The notes beneath the pieces were generated by a model, which saw nothing but the letters and a program-made list of their open reading frames with translations, searched no databases and was not told the origin of the DNA. A stretch of 5,223 bases of DNA, from assembly GCA_022825185.1 (NCBI GenBank), contig JAJDYK010000136.1:1-5223 (forward strand), read 5' to 3'. Shown one piece after another: positions 1 to 5,223 of the stretch. The first letter of the stretch is position 1, and each line of letters begins with the position of its first letter. This DNA comes from Candidatus Latescibacterota bacterium. GTDB taxonomy: Bacteria > Latescibacterota > UBA2968 > UBA8231. The position numbers and the translations under genes are program-made.

Positions 1-726
1 GAGAGCGCATTCGCCCACAAGGGCGGAGCACATGTCGATGGAGTGATGAAGGTCGCCCACTCGTTTGAGCACATCGAGCCGGAGCGGGTGGGTAACGAGC
101 GGCGGTTCTTGGTCTCGGACCAAGCGGGCGGTGCGACGGTCGTCAGCAAGCTGCGGCGATTTTTGCCCGACATAGAGAAGAGGGATCCTCTGGTGGGACG
201 GGTCTTGGAGCGGGTCAAGCAGTTGGAGCACGAGGGCTATCAGTTCGAGGCGGCGGAGGGGTCGTTTGAGTTGATGGCGCGGCGGGTTCAGGGCACGTAC
301 GAGGACTTATTTACGCTGATCAACTTCCGCACCATCAACCGCAGGATCGGGGAGCACGCCGAAGAAGCCGAGGCCATTGTCAGGATCGTCATCGGCGATG
401 CCGAGTACCATATGGTCGCTGGCGGCGACGGTCCGGTCAATGCGCTCGATCAAGCACTGCGCAAGGCGCTGGAGCAGGAGTTTCCCGCGCTCAAGCAGGT
501 GCATTTGGAAGACTACAAGGTGCGGGTGTTGTCGAGCAGCGACGGAACCGCGGCCAAGACGCGGGTATTGATCGAGTCGTCGGACGGCAAGGATGTGTGG
601 GGTACGGTGGGGGTTTCAGAGAATGTGATCGAGGCGAGTTGGATCGCACTGGCCGATAGTCTGCACTACAAGTTGATGAAGGATGCGCTGGCCGAGCTAG
701 CTATCGGCGCGACGGGAACGGACTGA
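1..726 (+). CDS. cimA: (R)-citramalate synthase CimA, C-terminal part (5' end outside window)
   Basis: The reading frame is open from base 1, so this is the last 241 residues of a gene whose family is usually a little over 500 residues. CimA condenses pyruvate and acetyl-CoA to (R)-citramalate, the threonine-independent entry to isoleucine. The fragment opens in the conserved FAHKGGAHVDGVMK segment at the end of the catalytic region (residues 4-17). It continues through the linker block HIEPERVGNERRFLVSDQ (about 23-40) and GYQFEAAEGSFELM. From about residue 122 it enters the LeuA-type dimerisation/regulatory domain, with GDGPVNALDQALRKAL (142-157), DYKVRVL, AKTRVLIESSDGK and WGTVGVSENVIEASW. 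The GYQFEAAE block and the VGVSENVIEASW ending favour CimA over 2-isopropylmalate or homocitrate synthase. Family knowledge: this C-terminal domain carries the feedback site, usually for isoleucine. The active-site (beta/alpha) barrel lies upstream, so activity cannot be judged here. The stop is 5 nt before argJ. Confidence 0.93.
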   Translation, partial: ESAFAHKGGAHVDGVMKVAHSFEHIEPERVGNERRFLVSDQAGGATVVSKLRRFLPDIEKRDPLVGRVLERVKQLEHEGYQFEAAEGSFELMARRVQGTYEDLFTLINFRTINRRIGEHAEEAEAIVRIVIGDAEYHMVAGGDGPVNALDQALRKALEQEFPALKQVHLEDYKVRVLSSSDGTAAKTRVLIESSDGKDVWGTVGVSENVIEASWIALADSLHYKLMKDALAELAIGATGTD

Positions 727-731
727 GTGCT

Positions 732-1925
732 ATGAGAATTATCGAGGGCGGCGGGGTCACTGCGCCGAGTGGGTACCGGGCGGCTGGCATCCAGACGGGT
801 GTCAAAGAATCGGGCGCTAAGGATTTGGCGTTGGTGTATTCGACGCGGCCGGCGAATGCGGCTGCGGTGTACACCACCAATAAGGTGCAGGGTGCGCCGA
901 TTGCCATCGACCGCGAGCATCTCGCCGATGGCAGGGCGCGGGCCGTCATTCTCAACAGCGGCAACGCCAACGTCTGCAACGGCGACGTCGGCTTGGACCA
1001 CGCCCGGCGGATGTGCGCCTTGACGGCAAGCGAGTTGGGTCTGCAAACGGAAGAAGTGCTGGTATGCTCCACCGGCTTGATCGGCGTGCCATTGCCGATT
1101 GCCAAGATCGAAGCGGGCATTCCGCGGATTGTCGCGACATTGTCCGAAGAAGGCGGTGCTACTGCCGCCGAGGCGATCATGACTACGGACACCGTGCCGA
1201 AGAGTTGCGCCGTCGAGGTAGAGTTGGAATCGGGCCGCGCCGTGGTTGGGGCGATGGCCAAAGGAGCGGCGATGATCGCCCCCAACATGGCGACGATGCT
1301 GGCAGTGGTGACCACGGACGCGGCCGTGCCCAGCGGACAGTTGCAGGAACTGCTGTCGCAAGCCATCCAGCGCACGTTTAACTGCATTACGGTTGACGGC
1401 GACATGAGCACGAGCGACACGGTGATCCTGATGGCCAATGGCGACGGCGCGGCGCTAGGCGAAGGCGATTGCGCGCGTCTCTACGAGGGCATTGAGTACG
1501 CGTGTCGGCAGATGGCCCAGGCGATCGCGCGCGACGCCGAGGGATCGTCCAAGCTGATCACCATAGCGGTGCGCGGTGCCGCGACTGAAGCGGAGGCGAG
1601 ACAAGTCGGCATTGCGGTGGCCAATTCGAGCTTGGTGAAGACCGCAGCGTTTGGCAATGATCCCAACTGGGGACGCATTCTGTGTGCGATGGGGTACGCC
1701 GGCGTCGAGTTCAACCCCGAGAGGGCACGCGTGTCGCTGTGTGGCACTGGAATCTACGGCAACGGTGCCGGTCTCGATTTTGACGGGGATAAATTGAGCG
1801 CGGCCATGCAGGCGGAAGAAATAGCCATTGACATCGATTTGGCGATGGGCCAGGCGACGGCTGAAATTTTTACCTGCGATCTGACGTACGAGTACGTGCG
1901 CCTGAACGCCGAATACACCACCTGA
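732..1925 (+). CDS. argJ: Arginine biosynthesis protein ArgJ (glutamate N-acetyltransferase / amino-acid acetyltransferase)
   Basis: A complete 397-residue protein of normal family length. ArgJ moves the acetyl group from N-acetylornithine to glutamate, which recycles it through the arginine pathway; some members also use acetyl-CoA to make N-acetylglutamate. Visible motifs are VTAPSGYRAAGIQTGVK (9-25), DLALVYS, the STGLIGVPLP oxyanion segment (T114-G115), MTTDTVPK (150-157), KGAAMIAPNMATML (178-190), TFNCITVDGDMSTSDTV (215-231), VKTAAFGNDPNWGRI (302-316) and the C-terminal NAEYTT. By family knowledge the precursor cuts itself between Ala187 and Thr188, giving alpha and beta chains with Thr188 as nucleophile; both residues and their surroundings are intact. 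The start ATG lies 5 nt after the cimA stop and has only a weak GGA-type ribosome site, which suggests translational coupling to cimA. Whether it is mono- or bifunctional cannot be read from sequence alone. No argA, argB or argC is visible in the window. Confidence 0.97.
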   Translation: MRIIEGGGVTAPSGYRAAGIQTGVKESGAKDLALVYSTRPANAAAVYTTNKVQGAPIAIDREHLADGRARAVILNSGNANVCNGDVGLDHARRMCALTASELGLQTEEVLVCSTGLIGVPLPIAKIEAGIPRIVATLSEEGGATAAEAIMTTDTVPKSCAVEVELESGRAVVGAMAKGAAMIAPNMATMLAVVTTDAAVPSGQLQELLSQAIQRTFNCITVDGDMSTSDTVILMANGDGAALGEGDCARLYEGIEYACRQMAQAIARDAEGSSKLITIAVRGAATEAEARQVGIAVANSSLVKTAAFGNDPNWGRILCAMGYAGVEFNPERARVSLCGTGIYGNGAGLDFDGDKLSAAMQAEEIAIDIDLAMGQATAEIFTCDLTYEYVRLNAEYTT

Positions 1926-1931
1926 GGAACT

Positions 1932-3113
1932 ATGCCACTTTCGCACAATGTACAGCGCGTCCAGCCGTCGGTCACCATGCAGATTTCGGCGCGGGCCGCG
2001 GCCATGCAGCGCGCTGGTATCGACGTGGTTTCCCTGTCGGCGGGCGAGCCGGATTTCGATACGCCGCAAAACGTCAAAGACGCTGGCATCCGCGCCATTG
2101 TTGAGGGCTTTACGAAATACACCACGCCGGGATCGGGGATCATCGAACTCAAGGAGGCGATCTGCCGCAAATTCGAGCGCGACAATGGCTTGGTCTATAC
2201 AACCGACGAAGTGATCGTCAACAATGGTGCCAAGCACTCGCTCTTTTTGGCGGTGGCGGCGCTGGTCAACGCTGGCGACGAGGTCATTATCCCCACGCCC
2301 TATTGGGTGACTTACTGCGAGCAGCCGCGGATAGTGGGCGGCGAGCCGGTGATTGTCGAGACCCAAGCGGCCAATGGACTTAAGCTGACTGCGGACGAGT
2401 TCCGCGCCGCTATCACGCCGCGCACGCGGATGCTCTTTTTGTGCTCGCCGTCCAATCCCAGCGGCGCGGTGTACACCCGCGAGGAATTGGAGAGTTTGGC
2501 GGCAGTGGCTGTTGAACACGAGGTCTATGTACTCAGCGACGAGATCTACGAGAAGCTGATTTACGACGGAGCCGAGCACCACTCGATTGCCGCTTGTAGT
2601 CCGGAGGCCAAGGAATTTAGCATTGTGGTCAACGGAGTGTCCAAGGCCTATTCGATGACCGGCTGGCGCATCGGCTATACGGGGGCCAGCGAGGAGATCA
2701 TCGCCGGTATGAACAAGGTGCAAAGCCAGGAAGTGTCGCACCCCTCGTCAATGGCGCAGAAAGCGGCCGTTGAGGCGCTCAACGGCCCGCAGGAGTCGGT
2801 CGAGGAAATGCGCCAGGCCTTTGATGAGCGGCGGCGCTACATGGTCGAGCGTCTCAATGCCATCGAAGGAGTGGAATGCACGTTGCCGTCGGGGGCCTTT
2901 TACGCCTATCCCGATGTTTCCGCGTACTACGGTAGTAAGGTCCGCGACTCCGTGGCATTGTGCGAGTACTTGCTTGAAGAGGCCAAGGTGGCCTGCGTGC
3001 CCGGTGCTGGGTTTGGCACCTACGAGCACATCCGGCTTTCCTACGCCACGTCGCTGGACCTGCTTGAAAAGGCGCTGGACCGAGTTGAGGCGGCGCTAGG
3101 TGCGTTGGCGTGA
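1932..3113 (+). CDS. aspC: Class I PLP-dependent aminotransferase, aspartate aminotransferase type
   Basis: A complete 393-residue fold-type I aminotransferase that resembles Thermus and Rhizobium aspartate aminotransferases throughout. It probably interconverts aspartate + 2-oxoglutarate and oxaloacetate + glutamate in the cytoplasm. Motifs are the N-terminal VQRVQPSVT, SLSAGEPDFDTP (34-45), KYTTPGSGI, NNGAKHSLF (97-105), PYWVTY, CSPSNPSGAVY with Asn175, SDEIYEKL with Asp203 and Tyr206, and NGVSKAYSMTGWRIGY with the PLP lysine at Lys238 and Arg246. HIRLSYATS carries Arg368, the usual substrate carboxylate ligand. The start ATG follows the argJ stop by 6 nt. A GAGGA site overlaps that stop codon (1924-1928), so this gene is likely coupled to argJ. 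The amino-acceptor range is not certain: alternatives are a broader aspartate/aromatic or prephenate aminotransferase, but Gln11 stands where known prephenate transaminases of this type have a lysine. It could supply aspartate for argininosuccinate synthesis. Confidence 0.92.
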   Translation: MPLSHNVQRVQPSVTMQISARAAAMQRAGIDVVSLSAGEPDFDTPQNVKDAGIRAIVEGFTKYTTPGSGIIELKEAICRKFERDNGLVYTTDEVIVNNGAKHSLFLAVAALVNAGDEVIIPTPYWVTYCEQPRIVGGEPVIVETQAANGLKLTADEFRAAITPRTRMLFLCSPSNPSGAVYTREELESLAAVAVEHEVYVLSDEIYEKLIYDGAEHHSIAACSPEAKEFSIVVNGVSKAYSMTGWRIGYTGASEEIIAGMNKVQSQEVSHPSSMAQKAAVEALNGPQESVEEMRQAFDERRRYMVERLNAIEGVECTLPSGAFYAYPDVSAYYGSKVRDSVALCEYLLEEAKVACVPGAGFGTYEHIRLSYATSLDLLEKALDRVEAALGALA

Positions 3114-3129
3114 ATTGCGAATTTAACCT

Positions 3130-3135
3130 AGGAGG
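3130..3135 (+). promoter_or_regulatory. Strong ribosome binding site of accA
   Basis: AGGAGG lies in the 30-nt gap after the aminotransferase gene and ends 8 nt before a GTG codon at 3144. It decides the accA start: the GTG gives an N-terminus (MNNSGFYLDFERDL) that matches the family. It is much stronger than the sites of the two genes upstream, so accA can be translated independently of them. Confidence 0.85.
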
Positions 3136-3143
3136 TTTGTCCG

Positions 3144-4106
3144 GTGAATAACAGTGGATTTTACCTCGATTTTGAACGCGACCTCGTCGAGCTACAAAAG
3201 AAAATCGACGAGCTAAAAAGCCAAGCCGAAGCCGATGGCTTGAACTTGGATGAGGGCGTGCGCAAGCTCGAAGCGCAGGCTGCGAAGAAGCGCAGAGAAA
3301 TCTACGCCAATCTCAGCCCTTGGCAGCGGGTGCAGATCGCGCGGCACCCGAACCGCCCGTACGCGCTCGATTACGTCGAGCGGATGCTGTCCGACTTTAC
3401 CGAGTTACACGGCGACCGCCTTTTTGCCGACGACCCCTCGGTCATCGGCGGGCCGGCGCGGCTGAACGACGAATCAGTCATGGTCGTCGGCATCCAGAGC
3501 GGGCGCAACCTCGAAGAGCGGCAAAAGCGCAACTTCGGTATGCCGCATCCAGAAGGGTATCGCAAGGCCCGCCGCCTGATGCAGATGGCGGCCAAGTTCA
3601 AATTGCCGGTTTTGACCTTGGTCGATACCTCGGGTGCCTATCCTGGGATCGAGGCCGAGGAGCGGGGTCAAGCCGAGGCCATCGCCCGCAACCTCTACGA
3701 AATGTCGCATCTGCCAGTGCCCATCGTCGTGGCCATCATTGGCCAAGCCTTCAGCGGCGGTGCCATTGGCATCACGGTCGGCGACCGGATCCTGATGCTG
3801 GAGCACGCTTGTTATTCGGTGATTGTGCCGGAGAGTTGCTCGACGATCCTGTTCAAGGTGCGCGAGCGCCGAGAAGAGGCGGCCGAGGCCCTCAAGCTGA
3901 CGGCTAAAGATTTGCAGAAGGAGGGTATCATCGACCGCATCGTGCCCGAGCCGTTGGGCGGTGCACACCACGACTGGGATAATGCGGCCTCCGCGCTCAA
4001 GCGTTGCGTACAAGATGCGCTAGCCGAGCTTCAGCGACTCGACCCAGAAAAGCTAATCGCTCAACGGCTGGACAAGTTCGCGGCGATGGCCCGCTTTGGG
4101 GAATAG
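3144..4106 (+). CDS. accA: Acetyl-CoA carboxylase carboxyltransferase subunit alpha AccA
   Basis: A complete 320-residue protein of typical AccA length, starting at GTG. AccA pairs with AccD to form the carboxyltransferase that moves CO2 from carboxybiotin on AccB to acetyl-CoA, making malonyl-CoA for fatty acid synthesis. The N-terminal helical segment LDFERDLVELQKKIDELK (8-25) is typical. Then come SPWQRVQIARHPNRP (58-72), FTELHGDRLFADD (85-97), KRNFGMPHPEGYRKA (128-142), DTSGAYPGIEAEERGQAEAIARNL (161-184), the crotonase-like loop IGQAFSGGAIGI (199-210), YSVIVPESCSTILFK (224-238) and the closing EPLGGAHHD (269-277). The loop at 201-203 reads QAF where E. coli AccA has EGG, and 163 is Ser instead of Pro in the DTPGAYPG motif. 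The fold and the following SGGA are kept, so I still call it AccA. No accD, accB or accC is in the window. The stop codon overlaps a large hairpin. Confidence 0.95.
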   Translation: MNNSGFYLDFERDLVELQKKIDELKSQAEADGLNLDEGVRKLEAQAAKKRREIYANLSPWQRVQIARHPNRPYALDYVERMLSDFTELHGDRLFADDPSVIGGPARLNDESVMVVGIQSGRNLEERQKRNFGMPHPEGYRKARRLMQMAAKFKLPVLTLVDTSGAYPGIEAEERGQAEAIARNLYEMSHLPVPIVVAIIGQAFSGGAIGITVGDRILMLEHACYSVIVPESCSTILFKVRERREEAAEALKLTAKDLQKEGIIDRIVPEPLGGAHHDWDNAASALKRCVQDALAELQRLDPEKLIAQRLDKFAAMARFGE

Positions 4107-4156
4107 CGTTTGCGCCTACGCAGGCCAATTTTCACGGCCTCGTAGGCGCAAACGCT
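4105..4156. terminator. Large inverted repeat in the convergent gap, probable bidirectional 3' end signal
   Basis: The arms AGCGTTTGCGCCTACG (4105-4120) and CGTAGGCGCAAACGCT (4141-4156) are perfect 16-bp reverse complements. With one bulged C at 4121, a further 5 bp (4122-4126 AGGCC with 4136-4140 GGCCT) closes a 9-nt loop, AATTTTCAC. The left arm includes the last two bases of the accA stop, and the right arm ends 5 nt before the end of the opposing gene. There is no run of T on either side, so it is not a textbook intrinsic terminator. A Rho-assisted end, an mRNA 3' stabiliser, or a barrier between convergent transcripts are all possible. The structure is seen directly; the role is inferred. 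Confidence 0.7.
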
Positions 4157-4161
4157 CTGCT

Positions 4162-4998
4162 TTAGGCGCGCCGCAAGCGGTCGAAGAGCCGCTCCAGACG
4201 GTCGAAGGCGAGGCGGATCATGTCTTCGTCCCAGTCGCCGTCAATTTTGATCTGGACCATGGACTGGAGGGTTTCTAGGTAGGCTCGCTGCGTCTCGGTT
4301 AGGGGGCGTTCTTGGCGGTCTGAACGTTCCGGGCGTTCTTGGCGTTCTTGGCGGTCTGAACTAGTGCGCTTGGTGCGTCCGTCGCGTCCGGAGCGCTCCT
4401 TGGGGGCGGGTTCGCGACGGCTGCGACTCTCTCGGGGCGTGGGTTCGGGCGTTTCGGGAGGTTCGTCTTGGGGGGCGGGCTCGGCGGCCGCTTCCTGCTG
4501 CGCGTCGGAAGGGTCGCCGAAATCGGCTTCGGCGACGAGGTACTTGAAAAACATCTTCATCTTGTTGGCCGAATCGCGCCCCATGCCGGTGCGGTTGCGG
4601 AAGTAATCGACAATCGCGTCGTCACTCATGTTGCCGTTGTTTTGTTCCCACTCCGGCAGCAGATCTTTGTACAGGTCGCGGGCCACGTCGGCGAACGCGA
4701 ATTTGCGCGTCTCCTTGGGGACGATTCGCAACAGCAGGTCCGTGGGCTTTTGGTCGCGGTCGGTCAGGTTCATGGATTCGATGCCGCGCAAAAAGCGGTG
4801 GATCATCGACGGGGTGCGAATAATAGGCCGCACGTAGTCGCGGTCGATTTGATCGGGGATCTTGGTCTCCAGCCGAGAGAGGAACCGCTCGAACTGCACC
4901 TTAGTGATGTAGGGAAACCACGCCCGATCCTGTCGGTTGTTCTTTTCCGCCGCTCCCTCTTCTGTCGTCTCAGCGGCGTCTTGGCGTACTTCTTCCAT
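4162..4998 (-). CDS. Uncharacterised protein with a DUF5343-like N-terminal domain and a disordered charged linker
   Basis: A complete 278-residue protein of unknown function. After an acidic start (1-25), residues 26-154 form a helical domain: AWFPYITKVQFERFLSRL, a central RTPSMIHRFLRGIESMNL, then PKETRKFAFADVARDLYKDL and MSDDAIVDYFRNRTGMGRDSANKMKMFFKYL (in pieces). The order of elements (a 'PY.T' opening, small helices, then a 'D..I..FFR..TG....A.KM..FFK' ending) resembles my memory of DUF5343, a family of unknown function; this is not confirmed by search. Residues about 160-232 are a Pro/Glu/Arg-rich, presumably disordered linker. Residues 233-278 look like a strand (MVQIKID) followed by an amphipathic helix (DEDMIRLAFDRLERLFDRL). 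No signal peptide or membrane segment is seen. The start ATG has a GGAGA site 6 nt upstream. It lies 38 nt behind queF on the same strand, so co-transcription is likely. The base composition is similar to that of the neighbours. Confidence 0.85.
   Translation of the reverse strand: MEEVRQDAAETTEEGAAEKNNRQDRAWFPYITKVQFERFLSRLETKIPDQIDRDYVRPIIRTPSMIHRFLRGIESMNLTDRDQKPTDLLLRIVPKETRKFAFADVARDLYKDLLPEWEQNNGNMSDDAIVDYFRNRTGMGRDSANKMKMFFKYLVAEADFGDPSDAQQEAAAEPAPQDEPPETPEPTPRESRSRREPAPKERSGRDGRTKRTSSDRQERQERPERSDRQERPLTETQRAYLETLQSMVQIKIDGDWDEDMIRLAFDRLERLFDRLRRA
4305..4361 (-). repeat. Short tandem repeats inside the linker of the DUF5343-like gene
   Basis: The 21-mer GGCGTTCTTGGCGGTCTGAA+C occurs identically at 4305-4325 and 4341-4361, a period of 36 nt. 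The 9-mer GGCGTTCTT is also present at 4332-4340 and 4341-4349 in direct tandem. On the coding (minus) strand they specify the repetitive linker RQERQERPERSDRQERP. The DNA identity shows recent duplication in a region with little constraint on sequence; the linker length may differ between strains. Confidence 0.85.
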
Positions 4999-5004
4999 TG
5001 TAAG

Positions 5005-5009
5005 TCTCC
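5005..5009 (-). promoter_or_regulatory. Ribosome binding site of the DUF5343-like gene
   Basis: On the minus strand GGAGA sits 6 nt before the ATG at 4998-4996. It supports this start over the out-of-frame ATG at 5011-5009, whose first bases overlap the site and whose frame stops after 13 codons. Confidence 0.75.
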
Positions 5010-5036
5010 ATTCGGTAAGTTGATATGTCTCCGGGT

Positions 5037-5223
5037 TTAGGGCTGCGGGGCAAATTCAGCCGTCACAACGGCGGAAATGCCCCCGCGCACATTGAATTCT
5101 CCCACCACAGTCATGCGTCGCGGTGCGCAGGCGGCCACCAAATCGTTGAGAATGGTGTTGGTGACCGCTTCGTAGTAAGCGCCTTCTTGGCGAAAGGACC
5201 ACAGGTAGAGCTTGAGCGATTTG
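5037..5223 (-). CDS. queF: NADPH-dependent 7-cyano-7-deazaguanine (preQ0) reductase QueF, C-terminal part (5' end outside window)
   Basis: The minus-strand frame is open from the window edge to a TAA at 5039-5037, giving 61 complete residues. It reads [20 protein letters not shown], then [20 protein letters not shown], then [13 protein letters not shown] before a short tail. KSLKLYL.SFR, the ILNDL helix and GEF..RGGIS are characteristic of QueF, which reduces the nitrile of preQ0 to the amine preQ1 for queuosine in tRNA. The spacing fits the short, single-domain Bacillus-type enzyme; the fragment would be roughly the last 40-50%. The catalytic Cys and Asp known for the family lie upstream, outside the window. 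The tail after RGGIS is short and lacks the extension I recall in Bacillus QueF. The DUF5343-like gene starts 38 nt downstream on the same strand with no hairpin between, so the two probably share a transcript. Confidence 0.9.
   Translation of the reverse strand, partial: KSLKLYLWSFRQEGAYYEAVTNTILNDLVAACAPRRMTVVGEFNVRGGISAVVTAEFAPQP

Noticed and set aside
1455..2741. Long minus-strand open frame of 428 codons across argJ and the aminotransferase gene
   Set aside because: It lies antisense to two genes with unmistakable family motifs, spans their boundary, and its His/Arg-rich translation shows no known motif; it is a by-product of GC-rich codon use.
3114..3143. Gap before accA as a possible promoter
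   Set aside because: Apart from the ribosome site, the 30 nt show no convincing -35/-10 pair, so accA is more simply part of the upstream transcript.
3474..4013. Minus-strand open frame of 179 codons within accA
   Set aside because: It is fully antisense to conserved AccA coding sequence and no domain is visible.
4096..4278. Plus-strand 60-codon frame running through the hairpin
   Set aside because: It starts inside accA in another frame, crosses the inverted repeat and is antisense to the end of the opposing gene; no ribosome site is evident.
4970..5011. Possible 13-codon upstream frame before the DUF5343-like gene, with a second GGAGAC at 5027-5032
   Set aside because: The second GGAGAC is 15 nt from that ATG, too far for a good site, and the frame overlaps the real start. 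The repeat of GGAGAC 23 nt apart is probably chance.
4468..5040. Plus-strand open frame of 190 codons opposite the DUF5343-like gene
   Set aside because: The opposite strand has the better start with a GGAGA site and a coherent domain layout, while this frame would end inside the queF stop region and has no ribosome site or recognisable motif.

Overview
The window is bacterial chromosomal DNA, GC-rich (about 60% by eye) and densely coded. It looks like ordinary biosynthetic core genome: I see no mobile element, CRISPR array, tRNA or rRNA. The lineage cannot be fixed from this sequence. The gene set (CimA-type citramalate synthase, ArgJ, a Thermus/Rhizobium-like aspartate aminotransferase, AccA, short-type QueF) occurs in many phyla. 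The AccA signature PESCSTILFK recalls Bacteroidetes-type AccA more than the proteobacterial PEGCASILWK. That is a weak hint towards a high-GC relative of the FCB group or another little-cultured phylum.

Plus strand, 1-4106: four co-directional genes, very probably one transcription unit. They are the 3' part of cimA (R-citramalate synthase, 1-726), argJ (732-1925), a class I PLP aminotransferase of the aspartate aminotransferase type (1932-3113) and accA (3144-4106). The first three are separated by only 5 and 6 nt; accA follows after 30 nt with a strong AGGAGG site. The genes are linked by substrate. CimA, ArgJ and acetyl-CoA carboxylase all draw on acetyl-CoA. ArgJ uses glutamate, and the aminotransferase exchanges amino groups between glutamate and aspartate, which feeds arginine and the aspartate-family amino acids.

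Junction, 4105-4161: the convergent gap is filled almost completely by a perfect 16-bp inverted repeat that continues into a 5-bp inner stem. Its left arm begins inside the accA stop codon. It lacks a U tract but is the likely 3' boundary for transcripts from both sides.

Minus strand, 5223-4162: the 3' end of queF (preQ0 reductase, queuosine pathway) is followed after 38 nt by a 278-aa protein of unknown function. That protein has an N-terminal helical domain resembling DUF5343, a long charged Pro/Arg/Glu linker built partly from short tandem DNA repeats, and a small C-terminal strand-helix module. It is the least explained gene here. No complete novel system is visible; the best leads are this protein and its queF linkage, the altered AccA active-site loop, and the junction hairpin.
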